Shown one piece after another: positions 16,976-24,982 of a DNA stretch of 64,000 bases (position 1 is its first letter; the number at the start of each line of letters is the position of its first letter). Made by a program: the position numbers and the translations under genes. Under the pieces are notes generated by a model. That model was given only the letters and a program-made list of their open reading frames with translations. It did not search any database and was not told the origin of the DNA. Source of the stretch: Leptolinea sp. UBA4782 (GTDB lineage: Bacteria; Chloroflexota; Anaerolineae; Anaerolineales; Anaerolineaceae). The DNA is taken from contig DHHC01000005.1 in the NCBI GenBank assembly GCA_002403095.1, positions 49,716 through 113,715 on the forward strand. Reading direction: 5' to 3'.

Positions 16976-17030
16976 CACAGCTTAGTTATTATCATAAAAT
17001 CATTTCTATAATTATCGAAATGTTATAGAA
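16972..17030 (+). promoter_or_regulatory. Promoter and dyad operator of the ArsR-type gene
   Basis: TTGACA (16972-16977), 17-bp spacer, TAAAAT (16995-17000). Just downstream is the dyad TTCTATAA (17004-17011) / TTATAGAA (17023-17030), centred about 17 bp after the -10. ArsR proteins commonly repress their own gene through an AT-rich dyad at this place. The -35 covers the GNAT stop codon. Confidence 0.7.
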
Positions 17031-17041
17031 GGATTTTTGAT

Positions 17042-17617
17042 ATGGATTCTGAGATTCAATTTAACGAATTACTGCAGTTCTTCAAGGCGATGGCAGACGG
17101 CAACCGCCTGAAAATCGTTGGCTTGCTTTCACAAAAACCACATACGGTTGAACAACTCTCCATTTTGCTCGGCCTGGGTATGTCCACCACTTCGCATCAC
17201 CTTTCTAACCTGGCAAAAGCCGGCCTGGTGGAAGCCCGCACAGATGGGCATTACTACCTGTATTCATTGCGCCAAGACACGCTGCAGGAAATGTCACAGC
17301 GGCTGTTAAAACAGGACACCCTGCCCAAACTTGCCGTAGCAGTGGACGAACAGGCGTACGACCGCAAGGTGCTGAAGACTTTTACGGATGAGGAGGGCAG
17401 GATCATCGCTTTTCCTTCCCAGTTGAAGAAATACCAGGTTTTGCTGCGCTATGTCGTTAAGGCCTTTGAACCGGGGATCCATTACCCCGAAAAACAGGTC
17501 AATGATATCCTTTCCCGCTTCCACGATGACACTGCGGACCTGCGGCGCGGGCTGGTGGAATTCAAACTGATGGCACGCGAGGGCGGCGGGGGCGCTTACT
17601 GGCGGCTGGAGGACTGA
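17042..17617 (+). CDS. ArsR-family regulator with C-terminal DUF2087 domain
   Basis: 191 residues. Residues 5-85 form an ArsR winged helix: FFKAMADGNRLKIVGLLS, LSILLGLGMSTTSHHLSNL, then the wing ARTDGHYYLYSL. Residues 110-190 match DUF2087: FPSQLKKYQVLLRYVVKAFE, then YPEKQVNDILSRFHDD, ending YWRLED. No metal-binding Cys cluster is seen, so it probably senses something other than a thiophilic metal. It has a near-consensus promoter with a dyad and its own terminator, so it looks like a self-contained autoregulated gene. Confidence 0.9.
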   Translation: MDSEIQFNELLQFFKAMADGNRLKIVGLLSQKPHTVEQLSILLGLGMSTTSHHLSNLAKAGLVEARTDGHYYLYSLRQDTLQEMSQRLLKQDTLPKLAVAVDEQAYDRKVLKTFTDEEGRIIAFPSQLKKYQVLLRYVVKAFEPGIHYPEKQVNDILSRFHDDTADLRRGLVEFKLMAREGGGGAYWRLED

Positions 17618-17623
17618 CCCGGG

Positions 17624-17655
17624 CTGGTGCGGCTGGATGCCGCACCAGTTTTTTA
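17624..17655 (+). terminator. Terminator of the ArsR-DUF2087 gene
   Basis: CTGGTGCGG-ctggatg-CCGCACCAG followed by six T, seven bases after the stop codon. Confidence 0.92.
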
Positions 17656-17742
17656 TTAACCTTATTAAACCAGTAGACTCCAACCCGTGAAATTTGGTAT
17701 ATTTATAGCTACTTTATCGGAATTTTATTACTGGTGGAAAAA

Positions 17743-18702
17743 ATGAAAAAACGTCCAGATTTGGGAAAACCCATCCCTTCCTCTGAAATTACCCCAAAAG
17801 ATGTATATCTGAGCCGGCGCCAGTTCATGAAAGCAGCCGGCATAGCGGCTGCAGGCGCATTGCTGGCAGCCTGCACCCCGCAGGAAACCCCCGAACCCCT
17901 GCCTGTTGAAACAGATACCCCGCCTGCGTCACAATACAGTGACGAGCTGATGGATCCTGCCACCTCTTTTAACGCCATCACCAACTATAACAATTACTAT
18001 GAATTCACGGTTGATAAAGAAAGGGTGGCCAGGCTGGCAAAAAATTTCACCACCACCCCCTGGCAGGTGGAAGTCGGTGGGCTGGTGAACAAGCCCCGCA
18101 CCTTCAGCCTGGAAGATATCCTGGCTTTAGGCGCAGAAGAGGAGCGGGTCTACCGCATGCGCTGTGTCGAAGGCTGGTCAATGGTCATCCCCTGGCTGGG
18201 ATTCCCGCTGTCTGCCTTACTGAATGCCGTTGAACCCTTCGGCAGCGCCAAATATGTCGGCTTTGAAACCGTTATGCGCCCCGAAGAGATGCCGGGATTG
18301 AAGGACTACTACCCCTGGCCTTATGTAGAAGGGCTGCGCATGGATGAAGCCATGCACGATCTGACGATCCTGTCCACCGGGCTGTACGGCGAACGCCTGC
18401 TGCCCCAGAACGGCGCCCCGCTGCGCCTGGTGGTGCCCTGGAAGTACGGATTCAAGTCGATTAAATCCATCATTAAAATCAACCTGCTGGAGGAGCAGCC
18501 GCCGACTTTTTGGAATATGCTTGCGCCGAATGAATACGGTTTCTATTCCAACGTGAACCCGAAGCACGCCCATCCGCGCTGGTCGCAGGCTACCGAAAGA
18601 CGCATCGGCGAGAACATGCGCCACCCAACCCTGATGTTTAACGGCTATGAGGAGCAGGTCGCATCGCTTTACAGCGATTTGGACCTGGATATTTATTTTT
18701 AA
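17743..18702 (+). CDS. msrP: Protein-methionine-sulfoxide reductase catalytic subunit MsrP
   Basis: 319-residue molybdopterin enzyme (YedY family) that repairs oxidised methionine in exported proteins. The twin-arginine signal is SRRQFMKAAG at 24-33, followed by LLAAC, a lipobox-like end, so the mature protein may be lipid-anchored outside the membrane. The molybdenum-ligand Cys is in YRMRCVEGWSMVIPW. The family segment YYPWPYVEGLRMDEAMHDL is present. ATG 17743 has GGTGG upstream; a GTG three codons earlier is less likely. It is directly followed by msrQ without a gap. Confidence 0.95.
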   Translation: MKKRPDLGKPIPSSEITPKDVYLSRRQFMKAAGIAAAGALLAACTPQETPEPLPVETDTPPASQYSDELMDPATSFNAITNYNNYYEFTVDKERVARLAKNFTTTPWQVEVGGLVNKPRTFSLEDILALGAEEERVYRMRCVEGWSMVIPWLGFPLSALLNAVEPFGSAKYVGFETVMRPEEMPGLKDYYPWPYVEGLRMDEAMHDLTILSTGLYGERLLPQNGAPLRLVVPWKYGFKSIKSIIKINLLEEQPPTFWNMLAPNEYGFYSNVNPKHAHPRWSQATERRIGENMRHPTLMFNGYEEQVASLYSDLDLDIYF

Positions 18703-19329
18703 ATGAAAAGAACACACGTATTAGCAAAAACCGCGAACCTGCTCATCTGGCTGCCGGCCCTGGTAATCCTGGTCCTGTTCCTGGCTGACGGGTTATCTTT
18801 CAACCCCATCAGCACCGCTTTGCACTGGATGGGGCGCTTCGCTGCCGGTTTCTTCGTGCTCAGCCTGGCAGTCACCCCCCTGGTTACCCTCACGGGCGTA
18901 TCAAGCCTGGCTGTATTGCGGCGCCCGTTGGGGCTGGCGGCTTTTTATTACGCAGGGCTTCACTTCCTGATCTACCTTGCCCTCGACCTGAATTTCAACA
19001 TGGCCATGTTCTGGCGCTTGTTCACCAGACAGCCTTACATCTGGCTGGGGTCAGGCGCATTATTGATCCTGCTTGTGCTGGGATTTACCGCCCTGAAACC
19101 GGTCATGCGAAAAATGGGAAAACGCTGGAAGGTCCTGCAGCGCCTGGCATATATCGGCATTTTCCTGGTACTAATCCATTATGCCATGGCGCGCAAAGGC
19201 AACCTGTTTACCCTGCAGGGTGACATCACTGTGCTGCTCAGCATGCTGGTGATCACGCTTGTGCTCCTGGCGCTCAGGCTGCCTTTCATCCGCAAGGGTA
19301 TCCTGCGGCTGCGTAAGGTTAGCAGATAA
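18703..19329 (+). CDS. msrQ: MsrQ, haem-binding membrane subunit for MsrP
   Basis: 208-residue membrane protein of the ferric-reductase-like (YedZ) family, with about six helices. Haem-ligand histidines fit HFLIYLALDLN and LIHYAMARKG. It passes electrons from the quinone pool or a flavoprotein to MsrP. The ATG follows the msrP stop codon with no base between, so the two are one operon. The last 11 bp overlap the end of surE on the other strand. Confidence 0.92.
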   Translation: MKRTHVLAKTANLLIWLPALVILVLFLADGLSFNPISTALHWMGRFAAGFFVLSLAVTPLVTLTGVSSLAVLRRPLGLAAFYYAGLHFLIYLALDLNFNMAMFWRLFTRQPYIWLGSGALLILLVLGFTALKPVMRKMGKRWKVLQRLAYIGIFLVLIHYAMARKGNLFTLQGDITVLLSMLVITLVLLALRLPFIRKGILRLRKVSR

Positions 19330-20146
19330 CTTTAGTCTTAAACATTTCTTCCAGTTTTTGAAAACTTACCCGGGCGGTCATGTCGAGAGTCAGCGGGGTG
19401 ATGGCTACCATGCGGTCGCGCTTCACGGTGTAGATATCTGAATCTTTGCTGAGCATTTCAAACTGGTTCAGCGGCTGTCCCGATATGACAGCCGGCTCCT
19501 CCCAGCTTCCCTGCCGTTCCAGTATCGGCAGGTAATAGCGGTGCTGTCCCAGGCGGGTGATGCGCCAGGGTGTTTCAGGGGTGGCATCGTGCGGAACATC
19601 CAACTTGAACAGGTCGATACCCCTGGGCAGCTTCTGCTCGAGCATCCATTTTGCCAGGCAGTAGGTAAAATGGGCGGCAGCGGAAAAATCGATCAGCGCT
19701 GAGTTGCTGCGGTACTCGTCTATGTTCAGCAGTTCCAACGATGAGGCAATGGCAGGGATGCCGAAATCAGCCCCTTCCATGGCGGCGCCGACCGTCCCGG
19801 AGACGGTGATCGAGTTGCCCAGGTTTTCGCCGTAGTTGATGCCCGAAACGACCAGGTCGGGTTTTTGCGGCATGATCTCCATGATGGCATGCTGCACCAC
19901 CTGGGCGGGGGTTCCACCGACCGCATGGACTGACCAGTCCTGGCTGCCGATCTGCATCGAGCGGACCAGGATCCGCCCGTCAGAGTCGTTTGGCATGCTG
20001 CGCCCGGTTGCGGATTCCTGCTCGCGCGGGGCTGCCACGGTGACGAATCCCAGCCTTGAGAGCGCTTGTGCAGCCGCCCACAAGCCGGGCGATTCAATCC
20101 CGTCGTCGTTGGTGAGTAAGATCTGTTTCCGTTTCCCTTTTTGCAT
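19319..20146 (-). CDS. surE: 5'/3'-nucleotidase SurE
   Basis: 275-residue metal-dependent nucleoside-monophosphate phosphatase. The N-terminal ILLTNDDGIESPGL carries the Asp-Asp metal site, then a Ser in PNDSDGR and the Asn of SGINYGENLG with GTVGAAMEG. Usual family length is about 250. The start at 20146 has AGGG upstream and begins right at the domain; longer in-frame versions run through the tRNA gene and are excluded. It converges with msrQ. Confidence 0.94.
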   Translation of the reverse strand: MQKGKRKQILLTNDDGIESPGLWAAAQALSRLGFVTVAAPREQESATGRSMPNDSDGRILVRSMQIGSQDWSVHAVGGTPAQVVQHAIMEIMPQKPDLVVSGINYGENLGNSITVSGTVGAAMEGADFGIPAIASSLELLNIDEYRSNSALIDFSAAAHFTYCLAKWMLEQKLPRGIDLFKLDVPHDATPETPWRITRLGQHRYYLPILERQGSWEEPAVISGQPLNQFEMLSKDSDIYTVKRDRMVAITPLTLDMTARVSFQKLEEMFKTKVIC

Positions 20147-20207
20147 TTCATTATCCCTACTATGATTATAAAAGAAAATGGAGCGGTTGTTGACCACTCC
20201 ATGAGTG

Positions 20208-20281
20208 TGCCCCCGGCAGAACTCGAATCTGCAACCTTTTGCTCCGCAAGCAGACGCTCTATCCAATTGAGCTACGAGGGC
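20208..20281 (-). tRNA. tRNA-Arg, anticodon GCG
   Basis: 74-base cloverleaf on the minus strand. The acceptor GCCCTCG pairs with CGGGGGC with one G-U, the discriminator is A, and CCA is not encoded. The D arm is GCTC...GAGC and the T arm GCAGA-TTCGAGT-TCTGC. The anticodon stem is TCTGC/GCAAA with one C-A mismatch at 28-42 and the loop is TTGCGGA, giving anticodon GCG (reads CGC/CGU). It lies between surE and mrp. Confidence 0.93.
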
Positions 20282-20437
20282 GGTTTTTTAGTACACCAAA
20301 TATACCGCGCCGGGCGTGAATCGTCAAGGCAGGGAAAAATCCCGCGATTTTCAGGTGCCCGCCGCCCTGCTGCAGGCTGCAAAGGACCTGTCCATAGGAT
20401 GGAAAGGGTATAATCCTGTATTGGAGCACATAACGAT

Positions 20438-21514
20438 ATGGTCAACCGCGAACAAGTTATCAACGCCCTCTCCACGGTCATGGATCCGGAGCTTAACCGC
20501 AGCCTGGTCGAACTGGATATGGTGCGAGACCTTGAGCTGCAGGCCAATGGCACGGTGAAATTCACCCTGGCATTGACCATCCCCGGCTGCCCGCTGAAAG
20601 ACCGCATGGCCAGGGATGCCCGCACAGCATTGCTGGCGCTGGAGGGTGTGAAGCAGGTGGATATCACCTTTGGCGCCATGACGGAAGAGGAGCGCAATAA
20701 GATCATACCCAGTGGTAAGCCGCAGCTGCCCAAATTGTCCCAGTTCAACAAGGTGGAGCACGTTATGGCAATTATGAGCGGCAAGGGAGGGGTGGGAAAA
20801 TCTTCTGTCACTGCCATGCTGGCGGTGAGCCTCAACCGCCTGGGGTTGAAAGTGGGCATCCTGGACGCAGATATCACCGGTCCCAGCATCCCGCGCCTGT
20901 TCGGCCTGCCTTCCGGCGGCTTGCGCGGGTCAGAGCAGGGTATCCTGCCCTCAGCAACCAAATCCGGTATCAAAGTCATGTCTACCAACCTGCTGCTGCA
21001 GGATGAGAACCTGCCGGTCATCTGGCGCGGGCCGATGATCACAGGCGTTATCCAGCAGTTCTGGAACGATACCCTGTGGGGCAGGCTGGATTTCCTGCTG
21101 GTGGATTTACCGCCTGGCACATCCGACGCTGCCCTGACCGTCACCCAGCAGCTGCCTTTGCAGGGCGTTCTCCTGGTGACCACCCCGCAGGAGTTGGCTG
21201 CCATGGTGGTCAAGAAAGCGGTCAGTATGGTGGCAACGGTGGGGATTCCCATGCTGGGCGTGGTCGAGAATATGAGCTACTTCCGCTGCCCGGATACCGG
21301 CAAAGAATACGAAATTTTCGGCCCCAGCCATGCCGGGGAGATTGCCAAAGCTGCCGGCTGCGAAGTGCTGGCGCGCCTGCCGATCCAGCCTGAGATCACC
21401 CGCCTGGGCGATGCCGGCCTGGTGGAGGAAGCTGCCCTGCCCGAATTTGCAGACCTGGCGGAGAGGGTGGAGCGGCTGGCATCCTTGCTGCCGCCACCCA
21501 GGGAGAAAAAGTAA
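20438..21514 (+). CDS. mrp: Mrp/ApbC-type P-loop iron-sulfur carrier protein
   Basis: 358 residues. The N-terminal DUF59/MIP18 domain (MDPELNRSLVELDMVRDL, about 15-32; PGCPLKDRM near 50) is followed by a Mrp/NBP35 ATPase domain with the deviant Walker A MSGKGGVGKSS (near 111), LVDLPPGTSD and ENMSY. Family members carry Fe-S clusters to apoproteins. The usual CxxC after ENMSYF reads CPDT here, so the second cysteine is missing. TATAAT at 20409 is a likely promoter. hutI follows after one base. Confidence 0.92.
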   Translation: MVNREQVINALSTVMDPELNRSLVELDMVRDLELQANGTVKFTLALTIPGCPLKDRMARDARTALLALEGVKQVDITFGAMTEEERNKIIPSGKPQLPKLSQFNKVEHVMAIMSGKGGVGKSSVTAMLAVSLNRLGLKVGILDADITGPSIPRLFGLPSGGLRGSEQGILPSATKSGIKVMSTNLLLQDENLPVIWRGPMITGVIQQFWNDTLWGRLDFLLVDLPPGTSDAALTVTQQLPLQGVLLVTTPQELAAMVVKKAVSMVATVGIPMLGVVENMSYFRCPDTGKEYEIFGPSHAGEIAKAAGCEVLARLPIQPEITRLGDAGLVEEAALPEFADLAERVERLASLLPPPREKK

Positions 21515-21515
21515 C

Positions 21516-22790
21516 ATGCTGATCCATTCTGCTTCTCAACTGGTCACGCCATTAGGCGGGATGCGCCGCGGGAAAGAAATGTCAGACCTGCAGATCATCC
21601 CGGATGGCGCAGTCCTGGTCCGGGACGGGCGTATCGTTGAAGCAAGCAGTACGGATGACCTCCTGGGCGCTTACCCGGACGAAGATAAGCTGGATGCAGG
21701 CGGAAAAGCGGTGATCCCGGGTCTGGTGGACCCGCATACTCACCTGGTGTGGGCGGGCGACCGGGCTGCCGAATTTGAAATGCGCCTGCAGGGCAAGACT
21801 TACATGGAGATCATGGCTGCCGGCGGCGGGATTGCCTCAACCGTGCGTGCCTCCCGCCAGGCAGGTGTAGAGGAGCTGATCAGGCAGGCTTTGCCGCGCG
21901 CCCGCAGCATGTTTGCCCACGGCACCACCACCGCCGAAGCCAAAAGCGGTTACGGGCTGGAACTGGGTTCGGAAATCGACCAGCTGCAAGCCATCCTGGA
22001 ACTTGATACGCTGGGTCCACTCGAACTGGCACCCACCTTCCTGGGGGCGCATGCAGTTGCACCGGAATACCGGGATGACCCAGACGGGTACACCGCCCTG
22101 GTAGCGGATGACATGCTGCCAGCCGTGAAAAGCTGGTGGGAAGCAAACGCTGCCCAGCATCCCCTGCCGTTTGTGGATGTCTTTTGCGAGGCTGGTGCTT
22201 TCACCCTGCAGCAGACCCGCCGCATCCTCGAAAAAGCCAGGGAGCTGGGGTTCCCGCTGAAGATCCACGTGGACGAGTTCGAAGCCCTGGGTGGAACGCG
22301 CCTGGCTGTGGAATTGGGCGCTGCTTCAGCCGACCATCTGGTGAAAACCACCGATGAGGAACTGCAGATGCTGGCGAAGAGCCATACTGTGGCAGTCTCC
22401 CTGCCGTGCACCCCCTTCGGGCTGGCAGACCCGCACTACACCCAGGCACGCGCCATTATTGATAATGGCGGTGTGCTAGCGCTGGCCAGCGACCTCAACC
22501 CGGGCACAGCCTGGTGCGGCAACATGCAGTTTGTAATGGCGCTGGCCTGCCGCTACCTCCGGTTGACACCAGCTGAAGCGCTGACGGCAGCCACCATCAA
22601 CGCCGCTGCTGCCATCAAGCGTGAGGATAAGATTGGTTCGATCGAGCCCGGCAAGCAGGCCGACCTGCTGATCCTGAATGTGGACGATTACTGCCAACTG
22701 GTGTACCGCTTCGGCACCAACCTGGTGCAGACGGTTGTCAAATCCGGCCGGGTTTACCCAATCCAGCCAGTGCAGGAGAGCGTATGTTGA
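21516..22790 (+). CDS. hutI: Imidazolonepropionase
   Basis: 424-residue amidohydrolase. The metal-binding HxH is in LVDPHTHLVWAG (near residue 72), with the family segment KSGYGLELGSEIDQL, the metal His in KIHVDEFEALGG and the Asp in LASDLNPGTAW. It opens the imidazolone ring in histidine breakdown, giving N-formimino-glutamate. The other hut genes are not in the window. Start ATG 21516 is directly after mrp. The downstream HD gene overlaps its end by 7 bp, so it is inside an operon of mixed function. Confidence 0.93.
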   Translation: MLIHSASQLVTPLGGMRRGKEMSDLQIIPDGAVLVRDGRIVEASSTDDLLGAYPDEDKLDAGGKAVIPGLVDPHTHLVWAGDRAAEFEMRLQGKTYMEIMAAGGGIASTVRASRQAGVEELIRQALPRARSMFAHGTTTAEAKSGYGLELGSEIDQLQAILELDTLGPLELAPTFLGAHAVAPEYRDDPDGYTALVADDMLPAVKSWWEANAAQHPLPFVDVFCEAGAFTLQQTRRILEKARELGFPLKIHVDEFEALGGTRLAVELGAASADHLVKTTDEELQMLAKSHTVAVSLPCTPFGLADPHYTQARAIIDNGGVLALASDLNPGTAWCGNMQFVMALACRYLRLTPAEALTAATINAAAAIKREDKIGSIEPGKQADLLILNVDDYCQLVYRFGTNLVQTVVKSGRVYPIQPVQESVC

Positions 22791-23419
22791 GCATTGAACA
22801 GGTGCGCCTGTGGTACGAACAGACCGACGCCGTGCATGATTTTGAGCATGTGCTGCGGGTGTACCGCACTGCCATGAAACTGGCGGATGAGGAAAATGCG
22901 GATCAGGAGATCGTGGCTGCCGCAGCCCTGCTGCATGATGTGCAGGGCGCCACCCCCGGCTCTGAGGAGCGTAAAGGGCACCACATTGCCTCAGCGGTGT
23001 TCGCCGGCAGGGTGCTGGCTGAAGCCGGCTGGCCGGAGGAGCGCATCCAGGCGGTGCAGCACTGCATCCGCGGCCACCGCTACCGCGGGGACGGCAATAA
23101 GCCCGAGACGCTGGAAGCAAAGATCATCTTTGACGCCGACAAGCTGGATGTGATCGGGGCAATCGGGGCAGCCCGTACCATCGCCTATGCCGTCCTGGCC
23201 AATGAGCCGGTCTTTGCAGAACCCTCACAGCAGTTCCGTACCAGCGGGCAGGGTGAGCCGGGTGAGCCACACAGCGCCTACCATGAGTACCTGTTCAAGC
23301 TGGTCCGCATCCGTGAGAGGTTGTTTACTGACGCGGCAAAACGGATGGCGGAACACCGCCATGCTGCCCTGGTGCAATATTTTGAAGAGCTGGCTGCCGA
23401 GATGCGCAGCGAACTTTAA
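22784..23419 (+). CDS. HD-domain phosphohydrolase
   Basis: 211 residues with a full HD motif set: His in AVHDFEHVLRVYRTA (near 17-22), HD in AAALLHDVQG (near 50), a His pair in QHCIRGHRYRG and Asp in IIFDADKLDVIGAIG. This pattern (YfkB/YedJ-like) is found in predicted nucleotide phosphohydrolases. It overlaps hutI by 7 bp and is 23 bp upstream of an inositol-monophosphatase gene, so all are probably co-transcribed. Substrate unknown. Confidence 0.88.
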   Translation: MLSIEQVRLWYEQTDAVHDFEHVLRVYRTAMKLADEENADQEIVAAAALLHDVQGATPGSEERKGHHIASAVFAGRVLAEAGWPEERIQAVQHCIRGHRYRGDGNKPETLEAKIIFDADKLDVIGAIGAARTIAYAVLANEPVFAEPSQQFRTSGQGEPGEPHSAYHEYLFKLVRIRERLFTDAAKRMAEHRHAALVQYFEELAAEMRSEL

Positions 23420-23442
23420 TTATCTAATGTGAAAGAGATGCA

Positions 23443-24228
23443 ATGAAACCCACACTGGAGCAATTAGTACAATGGGCTGCCAATGCCGGCAGCATCCTTA
23501 TGGAGGGATTGGGCAAACAGCACCAGATCCGTCACAAAGGGCTGACCGACCTGGTGACCGAAATGGATAAAAAATCGGAAGATTACCTGCTGGGCGAGAT
23601 CCGCTCAAGTTTTCCGGGTCATGCCATTATGACCGAAGAGAGCGGCTACCTGGACGGCGATGACGGCGCCTGCTGGTTCATTGACCCGCTGGACGGTACC
23701 ATGAATTATGCCCACGGTATTCCTTTCTTCTGCGTGTCACTTGCCTTTGCAGAACAGGGCAGCACCCGGCTGGGGGTGGTATACGACCCGGTGCGGGGCG
23801 AGTGCTTCACAGCTGAGAAGGGAAAAGGCGCATTCCTGAACGGCAAGCCGGTGCAGGTCTCGGATGCCGGAACCCTGATCAAGTCCCTGCTGGCGACCAG
23901 CTTTCCTTCCAGCGAGGGAGAGTTGAAGCAGACGGCCTTGCAGAATTACGTTCATCTGACCAGGTTGACCCAGGGCGTGCGCCGGATGGGCTCAGCTGCC
24001 CTGGATATGGTGTATGTGGCTGCCGGCAGGCTGGACGGTTACTGGTCGAACTCCATCCACACCTGGGATATTGCCGCCGGCGCACTCATCATTGCCGAAG
24101 CGGGAGGCATCGTCACCGATGCTCGCGGAACCCCGGGCTTCATGCAGCCGCCCTGCTCGGTGCTGGCTGCCAGCCGGATTATGCACCCGATCCTCCTGGC
24201 GGAGCTCAACCACAACGGCAATATGTAA
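23443..24228 (+). CDS. Inositol monophosphatase family protein
   Basis: 261-residue Mg-dependent phosphatase. The metal sites are EES in MTEESGYL (near 66), DPLDGTMNYAHG (near 86) and WDIAAGALIIAEAGG (near 205). It removes phosphate from inositol-1-phosphate or similar sugar phosphates (SuhB/CysQ group). In this lineage it may serve inositol lipid or stress-solute synthesis, which the context does not show. It follows the HD gene and precedes an MBL-fold gene by 11 bp. Confidence 0.92.
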   Translation: MKPTLEQLVQWAANAGSILMEGLGKQHQIRHKGLTDLVTEMDKKSEDYLLGEIRSSFPGHAIMTEESGYLDGDDGACWFIDPLDGTMNYAHGIPFFCVSLAFAEQGSTRLGVVYDPVRGECFTAEKGKGAFLNGKPVQVSDAGTLIKSLLATSFPSSEGELKQTALQNYVHLTRLTQGVRRMGSAALDMVYVAAGRLDGYWSNSIHTWDIAAGALIIAEAGGIVTDARGTPGFMQPPCSVLAASRIMHPILLAELNHNGNM

Positions 24229-24239
24229 AGGAGAGTACC

Positions 24240-24926
24240 ATGAAATACAGGCTTACCTGGCTCGGGCATGCCTCGCTGCACCTGCAGATCGGGGAGTATT
24301 CCATCCTGGTGGATCCGTACTTCAAGGGCAACCCGGCAGCAGCCGCTGCACCCGAGACGGTCCAGGCAGATTACATCCTGGTGACGCACGGTCATGGCGA
24401 CCATGTCGGCGATACGGTCGAGATCGCAAAGCGCTGTGACGCTACTGTCATCTGCAACGCCGAGATCTCGCACTGGCTGAAGGAGCGCGGCGTGAAGACC
24501 CATGCCCAGCACCTGGGCGGGGGGCACACCTTCCCCTTCGGGTATGTCAAGCTGACCATGGCGCTGCACGGCTCCGGCTTGCCGGACGGCAGCTATGGCG
24601 GCAATCCGGCTGGATTTCTCATCACCATCCCTCCAGGCGAAAAGCTCTACCTGGCGGGCGATACCGGCCTGTTCGGCGATATGCGCCTGATCGGCGAGGA
24701 AGGGCTGGACCTGGCGGTTATCCCGATCGGAGACAATTACACCATGGGCCCGGCGGACGCCCTGCGGGCGGTCAAGCTGCTGCAGCCGCGGGTGGTGATC
24801 CCGATCCATTACTCCACCTGGGGGCTGATCGCCCAGGACCCGCAAGCCTGGGCAGCGCTGGTGCGGGAGCAATCCCCGGCAGAAGCGGTGGTGCTGCAGC
24901 CGGGAGAAAGTTACACCAGAGATTAA
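24240..24926 (+). CDS. UPF0173 metal-dependent hydrolase (metallo-beta-lactamase fold)
   Basis: 228-residue MBL-fold protein. The start KYRLTWLGHASLHLQIG and VTHGHGDHVGDTVEIAKR (metal motif HxHxDH, near 53-58) are typical of UPF0173/YtkL, as is LYLAGDTGLFGDM (Asp ligand) and VIPIHYSTW (last His). Family length is matched. Function within the group is unsettled. RBS AAAGGAGAG precedes the ATG. It is the last gene of the mrp-hutI run; a terminator follows. Confidence 0.92.
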   Translation: MKYRLTWLGHASLHLQIGEYSILVDPYFKGNPAAAAAPETVQADYILVTHGHGDHVGDTVEIAKRCDATVICNAEISHWLKERGVKTHAQHLGGGHTFPFGYVKLTMALHGSGLPDGSYGGNPAGFLITIPPGEKLYLAGDTGLFGDMRLIGEEGLDLAVIPIGDNYTMGPADALRAVKLLQPRVVIPIHYSTWGLIAQDPQAWAALVREQSPAEAVVLQPGESYTRD

Positions 24927-24931
24927 AAGAG

Positions 24932-24961
24932 AACTGCCCTGATTTTCCAGGGCAGTTTTTT
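24932..24961 (+). terminator. Terminator of the mrp-to-MBL operon
   Basis: AACTGCCCTG-attttc-CAGGGCAGTT then a T run, six bases after the stop codon. The subtilisin gene ends 22 bp further on the other strand. Confidence 0.92.
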
Positions 24962-24982
24962 GTATTAAGAGGAATTTCTGGT

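Noticed and set aside
20272..21252. 326-codon minus-strand frame over mrp
   Set aside because: It runs antisense to a clear Mrp protein and into the tRNA gene.
21330..21515. Longer N-terminus for HutI
   Set aside because: The extra codons overlap the end of mrp in another frame and precede the normal HutI start at 21516.
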